A stretch of 64,000 nt of DNA from Patiriisocius sp047731265 (GTDB taxonomy: Bacteria > Bacteroidota > Bacteroidia > Flavobacteriales > Flavobacteriaceae), in NCBI RefSeq assembly GCF_047731265.1, contig NZ_CP159835.1, positions 3,038,001 to 3,102,000 of the forward strand, in the 5' to 3' direction. This document shows, one piece after another, positions 37,506 through 46,746 of this stretch. The stretch's first letter is position 1, and every line of letters begins with the position of its first letter. Under the pieces are notes generated by a model, which did not search any database, was not told the DNA's origin, and saw only the letters and a program-made list of their open reading frames with translations. The translations under genes were made by a program, and so were the position numbers.

Positions 37506-38225
37506 TTATAATCCATATTGTATACCGAAGGTAAATTTACTATAATTTGTGTATCCGGCAGTTATTCCAATACCTTTTGGACGAAGGTTAAAGCTAAAAT
37601 CTAAAAACACTCCGTAATTTAAAGCCGTACCTGTAGTGTCTTCAATTACTAGGACACCATCTTGATCAACGATAATATTCCCATTAGCATCAAATTCTGG
37701 TTCTATTTCTGGGTTTATGAACTCACTTTCACTTATTCCTAAATAACCGTATCCAATTAAAGGAACCACATACAATCCTTCAATTATTTCAAAGCTATAG
37801 TTTAGATTTAGATTCGCCCCATATACAACAGCGGTAGAAACATCAACGGAAGTGTCTTCTTTCCGGTTAACACTACCAAAAAGGCCAATACCAATATATA
37901 AATCTTTGTACAAAGTAAATGTTGGAATGTCAATGGCAACCAAGAAACTAGAATTTATAGGTAACTTACTAATATCTAAATCTCCAAATTCCTTATTATT
38001 GAAGGAGGTTCGTATTCTCCAAGGTTTATGCCTTGATTTAACTTTTACCACTCTATCAAGCACCTTGTTTCTGTTTAAATCTTCGTCACTTAACGGTGCA
38101 TCCTCATTAAGTTCTTTTGTTTCAACATCAATTACTTGTCCTGTATCAGGATCAATCTCTTGGGCTTGAAAAATAAAACTACTGATGAGAAAAATTGTTA
38201 CCAACAAAAATTTTGAGCTTTTCAT
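37506..38225 (-). CDS. Outer-membrane beta-barrel-like secreted protein
   Basis: The 239-residue protein has a signal peptide (SKFLLVTIFLISSFIFQAQ) and an acidic N-terminal linker. The body alternates in a barrel-like way (DLYIGIGLFGSVNRKEDTSV, LYVVPLIGYGYLGI) and ends FTFGIQYGL with an aromatic-flanked terminal strand, as in small outer-membrane barrels. The function is unknown. It is divergent from the GH3 fusion gene and upstream of another secreted protein. Confidence 0.7.
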   Translation of the reverse strand: MKSSKFLLVTIFLISSFIFQAQEIDPDTGQVIDVETKELNEDAPLSDEDLNRNKVLDRVVKVKSRHKPWRIRTSFNNKEFGDLDISKLPINSSFLVAIDIPTFTLYKDLYIGIGLFGSVNRKEDTSVDVSTAVVYGANLNLNYSFEIIEGLYVVPLIGYGYLGISESEFINPEIEPEFDANGNIIVDQDGVLVIEDTTGTALNYGVFLDFSFNLRPKGIGITAGYTNYSKFTFGIQYGL

Positions 38226-38342
38226 ATAATTAGGATAAGGGTTTGTATTAAGATTTATTTAACAAATATATCTAAATTAATTATAAATTTAAATACCCTA
38301 TAGTGAGTATTTAATTAGCATAGTTTTTGCTACTTTTAAAGT

Positions 38343-41261
38343 ATGAAGAAAACGCTTGCCCTCGCCTTAACTTTCTTAGCATATTCCGTTGGAATTTCTC
38401 AACAAATCAATCCACTTATAGTAAAAGATGACTATCCTGCCCAGCGATCTTGGGTAGACAGTATTTATAACGGTATGTCCTTACAAGAAAAAGTTGGGCA
38501 ATTGTTTATGGTAGATGTTTTTTCTAGAGACCCAAAAACGAAAACAGATAAAATCAATAAACTCATTAATGAACAGTACATCGGCGGTGTTATATTTTCA
38601 AAAGGAGGGCCTAAACGTCAGGCAAAACTTAACAATCAATTTCAATCTGTAAGCAAAGTCCCATTACTTGTAGCCATGGATGCAGAATGGGGATTAGCAA
38701 TGCGTTTAGATTCCACCTATGCCTTTCCTTGGAACATGACTTTAGGTGCAATTACAGATGACGCTATTGTTGAAAAAGTAGGAAAAAGAATAGGAGCGCA
38801 TTCTAAAAGAATGGGAGTGCATATAAATTTTGCCCCTGTGGTTGATATTAACACCAATCCAAAAAACCCAATAATTGGAAATCGTTCCTTTGGTGAGGAT
38901 AGGGACAACGTTACAAGCAAATCATTAGCGTTTATGCGTGGTATGCAACAGGCGGGAGTTCTTGCCAATGCGAAGCACTTTCCGGGACATGGTGACACCT
39001 CTGCAGATTCTCATAAAACATTGCCAACAATCGATTTTACTAAAGAGCGTATTGACAGTATTGAACTATACCCATACAAACGCCTAATAAGAGAAGGACT
39101 GAGTAGTATAATGGTGGCACATTTAAATGTACCGTCATTAGAGAGTAAAAATGGACTGCCTTCATCACTTTCTAAAGCAATTGTAGAAGGATTACTGAAA
39201 GGAAAACTTGGTTTCAACGGTTTGATTTTTACAGATGCACTAAATATGAAAGGTGCTTCAGATTTTAAGAAACCAGGAGAAATTGATCTAGCTGCATTTT
39301 TAGCGGGTAATGATGTGTTGTTAATTTCTGAAGATGTTCCAAAGGCGCATCAATTGATAGTGAATGCTTATAGAGAACAGATAATAACTGAAGACAGATT
39401 ATCACATTCAGTAAAAAAGATTTTATATGCCAAGTATAAAGTAGGTTTACAAAAGTATCAACCTGTAAACGAAAACAATATAGTTGAAGATTTAAACAGT
39501 GTACTCGACGATGTGGTATATGAAGAAGCGATGCAAGCAGCACTCACGGTTTTAAAAAACAAAGAGGCAATCTTACCCATTCAAAATATTGAAAAAAAGA
39601 AAATAGCGTACATAAATTTTGGAGATGATTCAGGAGAATCATTTTTAAGTTCACTTAGAAAATACGCTAAAGTAGACTATGTAAATGCAGATAATCTAGA
39701 GAACTATATTACAAAGTTGTCAAAGTATAACTGCGTTATTATAGGTTTTCATAAATCGAATGATAACCCGTGGAAAGATTATAAAATATCTCAAAAGGAA
39801 TTAGTCTGGTTATACGAAATCGCTCGAACAAATACAGTCGTTCTTGATATTTTTGCAAGACCTTATGCGTTGTTGGACTTGAAAACTACTGCTAATTTTG
39901 AAGGGGTAATAATGTCGTATCAAAACAGTAAGGTGGCTCAGGATCTTTCGGCACAGCTCATTTTTGGTGCAAGAGAAGGACACGGAAAACTTCCTGTTTC
40001 CTTGGGAGAAGATTTTCCTTTAAACACACATTTAAAAACAACCTCGCTAAAAAGATTACAATATGGCACCCCAGAAAGTGTAGGTGTAAATAGTGACAAA
40101 CTTAAGAAGATTGGCACCTTAGCGCGCAAGGGGCTTTTGGGTGGAATGATGCCTGGGGCTCAAGTTTTAGTCGCGAGAAAAGGAAAAGTTATTTATAGTA
40201 AAAACTTTGGGTATCATACACAGAGTAAGATAAACAAAGTAAAGGATGATGATATCTATGACGTAGCATCGCTTACAAAAATTCTTTCAACCTTACCTAT
40301 TATTATGGAAATGGTAGATAGAGGATTACTTTCTTTGGACACAAAGTTAAAGGAGATGTTACCTGAGTATAAAGGAACTGATAAAGAAAATATCACCTTG
40401 CGCAGAATGCTAACACATACTGCGCGATTAGAGGCTTGGATTCCATATTATCGCAAGACTTTGGATGAAGATACTAAGCAACCTATGTCAAAATGGTATG
40501 CAAAAGACTACAGTTCAGGATTTCCTTATAAAGTAGCGAATGATTTGTATATGAAGGAAGACTATAAGGACAGCATATATCTTCAGATTAAGGAAAGTGA
40601 CTTGCGTTCTCAAAGTGGATATAAATACAGTGATTTACCTTACTATCTTTTAATGAAATATATCGAAGAGTTCTTTGGAGCCAAACTAGAAGATATTGTA
40701 CAGCGTGATATTTATGGACCATTAGGAGCTAATTATTCTACCTACAAACCTTTAGAAAAGTTCAGTAAAGTAAAAATTCCTCCTACTGAAGAAGATAATT
40801 ATTTCCGGATGCAAAAAGTACAAGGCTATGTTCACGATCAAGGTGCTGCTATGATGGGCGGAGTAAGCGGGCACGCAGGTTTATTTAGCAATGCTAATGA
40901 TGTTGCTAAAATCATGCAAATGTATCTTTGGAAAGGCAATTATGGAGGCAAACAATTTATAAGCGAAGATGTTTTAAACGACTTTAATACCTGTTATTAT
41001 TGTGATGATAAGGTGAGAAGAGGTGTTGGTTTTGACAAACCACAATTAGAAGATAGCGGCCCAACCTGTGGTTGTGTATCTATGGCGAGTTTTGGACATA
41101 GTGGATTTACAGGAACCTTTACTTGGGCAGATCCCGAAAAAGAAATTGTCTATGTATTTCTCTCTAACCGAACCTATCCCGATGCAGAAAACCGCAAAAT
41201 AATTAGTTCAAACTTAAGAAGTGATATCCAAGAAGCTATCTATGACGCCATAGATTATTAA
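38343..41261 (+). CDS. Glycoside hydrolase family 3 / serine beta-lactamase-like fusion
   Basis: This 972-residue secreted protein (signal MKKTLALALTFLAYSVGISQ) joins three parts. A GH3 N-terminal barrel (about residues 40-365) carries the NagZ-like KHFPGHGDTSADSHKTLP loop near 210, which supplies the His-Asp acid/base pair. A GH3 C-terminal region follows (about 390-560). A class C beta-lactamase/DD-peptidase-like domain (about 590-970) has the serine motif VASLTK near 640, YSD in SGYKYSDLPYY near 760 and FGHSGFTG near 916. The combination suggests periplasmic turnover of peptidoglycan fragments: removal of N-acetylglucosamine plus peptide or ester hydrolysis. This fusion is widespread in Bacteroidota but little studied. 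Confidence 0.9.
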   Translation: MKKTLALALTFLAYSVGISQQINPLIVKDDYPAQRSWVDSIYNGMSLQEKVGQLFMVDVFSRDPKTKTDKINKLINEQYIGGVIFSKGGPKRQAKLNNQFQSVSKVPLLVAMDAEWGLAMRLDSTYAFPWNMTLGAITDDAIVEKVGKRIGAHSKRMGVHINFAPVVDINTNPKNPIIGNRSFGEDRDNVTSKSLAFMRGMQQAGVLANAKHFPGHGDTSADSHKTLPTIDFTKERIDSIELYPYKRLIREGLSSIMVAHLNVPSLESKNGLPSSLSKAIVEGLLKGKLGFNGLIFTDALNMKGASDFKKPGEIDLAAFLAGNDVLLISEDVPKAHQLIVNAYREQIITEDRLSHSVKKILYAKYKVGLQKYQPVNENNIVEDLNSVLDDVVYEEAMQAALTVLKNKEAILPIQNIEKKKIAYINFGDDSGESFLSSLRKYAKVDYVNADNLENYITKLSKYNCVIIGFHKSNDNPWKDYKISQKELVWLYEIARTNTVVLDIFARPYALLDLKTTANFEGVIMSYQNSKVAQDLSAQLIFGAREGHGKLPVSLGEDFPLNTHLKTTSLKRLQYGTPESVGVNSDKLKKIGTLARKGLLGGMMPGAQVLVARKGKVIYSKNFGYHTQSKINKVKDDDIYDVASLTKILSTLPIIMEMVDRGLLSLDTKLKEMLPEYKGTDKENITLRRMLTHTARLEAWIPYYRKTLDEDTKQPMSKWYAKDYSSGFPYKVANDLYMKEDYKDSIYLQIKESDLRSQSGYKYSDLPYYLLMKYIEEFFGAKLEDIVQRDIYGPLGANYSTYKPLEKFSKVKIPPTEEDNYFRMQKVQGYVHDQGAAMMGGVSGHAGLFSNANDVAKIMQMYLWKGNYGGKQFISEDVLNDFNTCYYCDDKVRRGVGFDKPQLEDSGPTCGCVSMASFGHSGFTGTFTWADPEKEIVYVFLSNRTYPDAENRKIISSNLRSDIQEAIYDAIDY

Positions 41262-41348
41262 TTTGTCTTTAGAGATGTTAAAGAAGGTATTCCACATAAT
41301 TTTATTTTAATATTAGGAGTTTAAAATTCACAAAAGAAATCCCAGCAC

Positions 41349-42479
41349 ATGAAAATTGCAATTGTTTGTTACCCAACCTTCGGGGGTAGCGGTGTAGTAG
41401 CCACAGAATTAGGGGTAGCCCTTGCTGAACGTGGTCACGAAATCCACTTTATAACCTACAAACAGCCCGTGCGGCTGGATTTGTTATCACACAAAATATT
41501 CTTCCATGAAGTTTCGGTACCTACCTATCCATTGTTTAAATACCAGCCTTATGAGTTAGCACTTTCAAGTAAATTAGTGGATATGGTAAAACTCTATAAA
41601 ATAGATGTGATGCACGTTCATTATGCTATTCCCCACGCGTATGCGGGTTATATGGCCAAACAAATGTTAGCAGAAGAAGGAATTACGATTCCAATGGTAA
41701 CAACATTACACGGTACCGATATTACCTTAGTAGGCAATCATCCATTTTATAAGCCTGCAGTAACCTTTAGTATTAATAACAGTGATTGTGTTACTTCAGT
41801 TTCACGAAGTCTAAAAGACGATACATTGCGACTTTTCGATGTAAAGAAGAATATTAATGTAATTCCTAATTTTATTGACACTAAAAGTTTTCAAAACCCA
41901 TATACAGATTGTCAAAGAGATTTGATGGCCTTGCCCAACGAGCGCATTATTACGCACGTTAGTAATCTAAGACCTGTAAAAAGAATACAGGATGTTATTC
42001 AAATATTTTATCAGATTCAAAGAGAAATGCCTGCAAAACTATTAATAGTAGGGCAGGGACCAGAAAAAGAACCAGCAGAACAACTAACTGATCAACTGGG
42101 TATTGCAGATAAAGTTATATTCTTTGGAAACAGCAATGAAGTGGATAAGATTTTATGCTTTTCAGATTTATTTTTGTTACCATCAGAGAAAGAAAGTTTT
42201 GGGCTTGCAGCATTGGAAGCCATGGCAAGCGGAGTGCCGGTAATTTCAAGTAATACGGGAGGACTTCCCGAAGTAAATATTGATGGCGAGAGCGGTTATT
42301 TAAGCAATGTTGGAGCGGTAGATGAAATGGCACAAAACGCATTAAAAATTCTTAGAGACGATACTACATTAGCCCAATTTAAAGCTAAATCCCGAAAGTC
42401 TGCAGCAAGGTTTGATACCCATACTGTTGTGCCTATTTATGAAAAGATTTATAGGGATGCCATCGCTGGGGAGTGTTAA
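41349..42479 (+). CDS. bshA: N-acetyl-alpha-D-glucosaminyl L-malate synthase (bacillithiol pathway)
   Basis: The 376-residue GT4 glycosyltransferase makes GlcNAc-malate, the first step of bacillithiol synthesis. The start (KIAIVCYPTFGGSGVVATEL) is diagnostic for BshA, as are HYAIPHAYAGYMAKQ and TLHGTDITLVG. The nucleotide-sugar end shows SEKESFGLAALEAMASGVP. The presence of BshA argues that this organism uses bacillithiol rather than glutathione. bshB and bshC are not in the window. Confidence 0.93.
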   Translation: MKIAIVCYPTFGGSGVVATELGVALAERGHEIHFITYKQPVRLDLLSHKIFFHEVSVPTYPLFKYQPYELALSSKLVDMVKLYKIDVMHVHYAIPHAYAGYMAKQMLAEEGITIPMVTTLHGTDITLVGNHPFYKPAVTFSINNSDCVTSVSRSLKDDTLRLFDVKKNINVIPNFIDTKSFQNPYTDCQRDLMALPNERIITHVSNLRPVKRIQDVIQIFYQIQREMPAKLLIVGQGPEKEPAEQLTDQLGIADKVIFFGNSNEVDKILCFSDLFLLPSEKESFGLAALEAMASGVPVISSNTGGLPEVNIDGESGYLSNVGAVDEMAQNALKILRDDTTLAQFKAKSRKSAARFDTHTVVPIYEKIYRDAIAGEC

Positions 42480-42588
42480 TACAATTAACCCCCCATACAC
42501 GAGTATAAGTTAAGCATATTAGAAACTAAATATAATCTTATTAAAACAAAATTGTTCCATCTCTTCATAGCAGCTATATTTACATAGT

Positions 42589-45480
42589 ATGCAAACAGCA
42601 CTTAAAAACTTAGCTAAAATATTTGAGGGTGAATTAAAGTACGATTCTCTCCATAAGACAATCTATGCGACAGATGCCTCTGTATACAGAAAGCTTCCAT
42701 TGGCAGTTGCTTTTCCAAAATCTGAAGAAGGTATTATTCAGTTAATACGCTTTGCAACCAAACATGAAATTGGTCTAATTCCAAGAACTGCAGGTACATC
42801 GCTTGCTGGACAATGCGTAGGAGAAGGTATTATTGTTGATGTTTCTAAATATTTCACTGAAATAATTTCTTTTGATCCTATAGCAAAAACCGTTACTGTA
42901 CAACCTGGTGTTGTTCGTGACGAGCTAAACGCCTATTTAAAACCACACGGTTTGTTCTTTGGCCCCAACACTTCTACATCAAATAGATGTATGATAGGAG
43001 GTATGGTGGGCAACAATTCTAGCGGAACAACCTCCATCCAATATGGTGTTACACGAGAGAAGGTTTTGCAAATGGAAACAATACTTTCAAACGGAGAAAA
43101 AGCCATCTTTACGGAAACTTCAAAAGAAGATTTTTGGTTTAAACTTGAAGAACTTTCACTTGAAGCTTCTATTTATAAAAATATATTTAACCTATTAGAA
43201 AAGAAAGAAGTACAAAAAGAAATTATAGATCAATTTCCGAAAAAAGAAATACACCGTCGCAACACAGGATATGCTGTAGATACATTATTGAATGCGACTA
43301 TTTTTAATGGGGATAAGCCTTTTAATATGTGTACATTATTGTGCGGAAGCGAAGGTACTTTAGCTTTTACGACAGCCATCACATTGCAATTGGATGCATT
43401 GCCGCCTTTGCATACGGTAATGCTAGCAACTCATTATGACAACTTACAAAACTGTTTAAAAGATGTAGTAAATGTGATGAAACATAACTTGCATACCTGC
43501 GAGTTGATGGATGATGTTATTTTAGAACGAACCAAGAAAAACACCTATTATAATTCGCATCGATTTTTTATAAAAAAAAGCCCTAAAGCCCTCTTATTAC
43601 TTGAGCTTAAAGGGGATTCTGAAGAAACACTAGCAACCGAAATTGCGGCATTAGAAGATACGGTTAATCAATCGGCATTAAGCTATCACACAGCAATTCT
43701 TAAAGGAGATGATGTAGACAAAGCACTGGCGCTTAGGAAAGCTGGTCTAGGACTATTAGGCAATATGGTAGGCGACCATAAGGCCGTGGCGTGTATTGAA
43801 GATACCGCAGTAGCACTTGAAGACTTGCCATCCTACATCGAGGAATTCTCTGCAATTATGGATAAGCATAAACAAAAAGCAGTGTATTATGCACATGCGG
43901 GAGCAGGGGAGCTTCATTTACGTCCTATTCTAAATTTGAAAACTGATGAAGGAGTGGATTATTTTAGAATCATTACTACAGAAGTAGCTCAGCTAGTAAA
44001 AAAGTACAAAGGATCCTTTTCGGGAGAACACGGCGACGGTATTGTTCGCTCAGAATTTATACCTTTTATGGTAGGGGAGAAGAATTACGAACTTTTTAAA
44101 AAGATTAAAAAAATATTTGATCCTAACAATATTTTTAACCCAGGAAAGATTGTAGATGCCGAGAAGATGGATGCTGCATTAAGAACAAAAGTAAACAGCA
44201 TTACTCCAAAAATTGAAACTAAATTTAATTTTAAAGATTCTGAAGGTATTGTCAGGTTGGCTGAAAAATGTAACGGCAGCGGGGACTGTCGCAAGAGTGC
44301 TGATGCTTCTGGCACCATGTGCCCGAGTTATCACGCAACTAAAAATGAAAAAGACACAACGAGAGCAAGAGCAAATATGCTACGAGAAGTGCTGTATACC
44401 AACAAAGCAGAAAATAAATTTGACTCAGAAGATTTAAAAAAGGTATTCGATCTCTGTATTAGTTGCAAAGCATGCGCAACGGAATGTCCTAGCAATGTGG
44501 ATATGGCAACCGCAAAAGCTGAATTTTTGTATCAATACCGAAAATCTAATGGTACTTCTTTTTCTGAAAAGCTGTTTGCTAAAAGCACTTTTTACAATAG
44601 ACTAGCAGCTAAAGTACCTGCCATTACAAATGCTTTATATCGGAATACTGTAATTGAAAAATGGATTAAGAACATTGGAGGAATCGCTTTAGAAAGGTCA
44701 TTACCAAGTATTAATCTATGGAAAAACAAGTTCTCATCAACTGAAAAATCAAATGGAAAAACGGTAATTCTTTTTGTAGACGAATTTTCAAAATACTTAG
44801 ATGGAACTATTACTGAAGATGCTGTGGCATTGTTAACTAGATTGGGCTATACTTTGAAAATTGTCGATACGCTTGACAGCGCAAGAGCCTTAATCTCCAA
44901 AGGTTTTCTTGATGAAGCAAAAAATGAAATTGACAAAAACATTTCATTTTTAAAAGAATTTGTTGATGAACTTACACCGCTAGTAGGTATTGAACCTTCG
45001 GCTATACTAGGATTTAGAGACGAATTTTTAAGGTTGGCAACAGATGAAAATTCAGCAAAGCAGATTTCAAATCACACCTTTTTAATTGAAGAATTCCTTG
45101 CTAATGAAATGGAAAATGGAACTATAACTAAGGAGCAATTTAATAAGAACAAACAGTCATTAAAAATTCATGTCCATTGTCACCAAAAGGCATTGAGCAA
45201 TCAAAAAGTAACTTTTGATATTCTAAATTTCCCTGAAAATTATAGGCCAACACTCATAATTTCTGGTTGTTGTGGCATGGCTGGAAGTTTTGGTTATGAA
45301 AAAGACCATTATGAAACAAGTATGCAAATTGGTGAGTTGCGACTGTTTCCTTCGGTTAGAAAAGCAGATATGACCACTATTATTGCAGCAAACGGGACGA
45401 GCTGTAGACATCAAATTAAAGATGGAACCTTGCGCGACGCGTTGCATCCGGTTACTATTCTTAGAAATGCATTGTTGTAA
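42589..45480 (+). CDS. FAD-linked oxidase fused to Fe-S (GlcD-GlpC-like) domains
   Basis: The 963-residue protein has a PCMH-type FAD-binding domain (about residues 15-230; PRTAGTSLAGQCVGEG), an FAD-oxidase C-terminal domain ending FSGEHGDGIVRSEF and FDPNNIFNPGKIV near 515, and ferredoxin-like clusters (CNGSGDCRKSADASGTMCPS; CISCKACATECPSN near 625). A CCG-like C-terminal module follows (HVHCHQKALSNQK, SGCCGMAGSFGYE). It fits a D-2-hydroxyacid (lactate or glycolate) dehydrogenase passing electrons to an Fe-S relay. No signal peptide is present. The substrate is not determined by sequence. Confidence 0.9.
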   Translation: MQTALKNLAKIFEGELKYDSLHKTIYATDASVYRKLPLAVAFPKSEEGIIQLIRFATKHEIGLIPRTAGTSLAGQCVGEGIIVDVSKYFTEIISFDPIAKTVTVQPGVVRDELNAYLKPHGLFFGPNTSTSNRCMIGGMVGNNSSGTTSIQYGVTREKVLQMETILSNGEKAIFTETSKEDFWFKLEELSLEASIYKNIFNLLEKKEVQKEIIDQFPKKEIHRRNTGYAVDTLLNATIFNGDKPFNMCTLLCGSEGTLAFTTAITLQLDALPPLHTVMLATHYDNLQNCLKDVVNVMKHNLHTCELMDDVILERTKKNTYYNSHRFFIKKSPKALLLLELKGDSEETLATEIAALEDTVNQSALSYHTAILKGDDVDKALALRKAGLGLLGNMVGDHKAVACIEDTAVALEDLPSYIEEFSAIMDKHKQKAVYYAHAGAGELHLRPILNLKTDEGVDYFRIITTEVAQLVKKYKGSFSGEHGDGIVRSEFIPFMVGEKNYELFKKIKKIFDPNNIFNPGKIVDAEKMDAALRTKVNSITPKIETKFNFKDSEGIVRLAEKCNGSGDCRKSADASGTMCPSYHATKNEKDTTRARANMLREVLYTNKAENKFDSEDLKKVFDLCISCKACATECPSNVDMATAKAEFLYQYRKSNGTSFSEKLFAKSTFYNRLAAKVPAITNALYRNTVIEKWIKNIGGIALERSLPSINLWKNKFSSTEKSNGKTVILFVDEFSKYLDGTITEDAVALLTRLGYTLKIVDTLDSARALISKGFLDEAKNEIDKNISFLKEFVDELTPLVGIEPSAILGFRDEFLRLATDENSAKQISNHTFLIEEFLANEMENGTITKEQFNKNKQSLKIHVHCHQKALSNQKVTFDILNFPENYRPTLIISGCCGMAGSFGYEKDHYETSMQIGELRLFPSVRKADMTTIIAANGTSCRHQIKDGTLRDALHPVTILRNALL

Positions 45481-45521
45481 AATTTCAAATATAATAAATT
45501 AGGAGACTTTGGGATTTCATA

Positions 45522-45552
45522 TTTGCTAATTCCTATGGTTCACTTACATTTG
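45522..45552 (+). promoter_or_regulatory. Consensus promoter of aroC
   Basis: TTTG at 45522-45525, 19-nt spacer, and TACATTTG at 45545-45552 match the Bacteroidota TTTG-N19-TAnnTTTG consensus exactly. It lies 15 nt before the preferred ATG at 45568, which excludes the upstream in-frame TTG 45523 as the start. Confidence 0.6.
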
Positions 45553-45567
45553 TTACAAAACAATAGT

Positions 45568-46632
45568 ATGGCTGGTAATACCTTTGGAAAATTTTTTAAA
45601 CTTACCACTTTTGGCGAATCTCACGGTGAAGCTATTGGCGGAATTATTGATGGCTGTCCTTCAGGAATATCCCTAGATTTTGAGGCAATACAAGCGGAAA
45701 TGTCGAGAAGAAAACCAGGACAATCCGCTATTGTAACCGCTAGAAAAGAACCAGATACGGTAAAATTTTTAAGCGGAATATTTGAAGGGATAACTACTGG
45801 AACTCCTATTGGTTTTGTTATTGAAAATACCAATCAAAAGTCGAAAGATTACAGTCATATCAAAGATACTTATCGCCCAAGCCACGCAGATTATACGTAC
45901 GCCAAGAAATATGGGATTAGAGATTATAGAGGTGGTGGGCGTTCTTCTGCTCGTGAAACGGCAACTAGAGTAGCTGCTGGGGCCATTGCAAAACAATTTA
46001 TAAAAGAAATTGAAATAACAGCCTATGTATCTTCCGTAGGGACATTATATCTGGATAAACAGTATTCAGAATTGGATTTTTCAGAAATAGAAAAAAACCC
46101 TGTACGTACCGCAGATGCCGATATGGCGACAAAAATGGAAGCTTATATTAAAGAAATTAAAAAGCAAGGAGATACTGTTGGAGGCACGATTAGTTGTGTC
46201 TTACAAAATGTACCTGTTGGATTGGGCGGACCTGTTTTTGATAAACTACACGCAGATCTGGGAAAAGCAATGCTAAGTATAAATGCCGTGAAGGGATTTG
46301 AGTTTGGTAGTGGTTTTAAAGGTGCTACCATGAAAGGAAGTGAACATAATGATTTGTTTAATGAAGATGGAAGCACTAAAACTAACTTTAGCGGAGGTAT
46401 TCAAGGCGGAATTAGTAATGGTGAAGACATTTACTTTACAGTGGCGTTTAAGCCTGTGGCTACGGTATTACAAAAACAAGACGCTTTAAATGCTAAAGGA
46501 GAAATTGTAGAAATGCAAGGAAAAGGCCGTCATGATCCCTGTGTTGTTCCTAGAGCGGTACCAATTGTTGAAGCAATGGCTGCTTTAGTTTTAGCAGATT
46601 TTACATTAGCAGATAGGCTCACTAAGGCATAG
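45568..46632 (+). CDS. aroC: Chorismate synthase
   Basis: The 354-residue enzyme converts EPSP to chorismate using reduced FMN. Signatures are AGNTFGKFFKLTTFGESHGE at the N-terminus, YRPSHADYTYAKKYG, GGGRSSARETATRVAAGAIA and the late GKGRHDPCVVPRAVPI. Length is typical. ATG 45568 is chosen because family members begin MAGNTFG and the promoter overlaps the upstream in-frame positions. No other aro gene is adjacent. Confidence 0.96.
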   Translation: MAGNTFGKFFKLTTFGESHGEAIGGIIDGCPSGISLDFEAIQAEMSRRKPGQSAIVTARKEPDTVKFLSGIFEGITTGTPIGFVIENTNQKSKDYSHIKDTYRPSHADYTYAKKYGIRDYRGGGRSSARETATRVAAGAIAKQFIKEIEITAYVSSVGTLYLDKQYSELDFSEIEKNPVRTADADMATKMEAYIKEIKKQGDTVGGTISCVLQNVPVGLGGPVFDKLHADLGKAMLSINAVKGFEFGSGFKGATMKGSEHNDLFNEDGSTKTNFSGGIQGGISNGEDIYFTVAFKPVATVLQKQDALNAKGEIVEMQGKGRHDPCVVPRAVPIVEAMAALVLADFTLADRLTKA

Positions 46633-46685
46633 CTGTTTCTGATAGCTATCAGGATTAAACACCGTATATTATTCAGAAAACTATT

Positions 46686-46715
46686 ACATTGTAAATCGAT
46701 ATTAAATTACAATGT
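46686..46715. promoter_or_regulatory. Inverted repeat upstream of the dicarboxylate symporter
   Basis: ACATTGTAA (46686-46694) and TTACAATGT (46707-46715) form a perfect 9-bp inverted repeat with a 12-nt spacer, 31 nt before the symporter ATG. It could be an operator or a hairpin. There is no T-run, so it is not an aroC terminator of the usual kind. Confidence 0.4.
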
Positions 46716-46746
46716 TAACTAGCAAACAGACAATAAAAAACCATCT

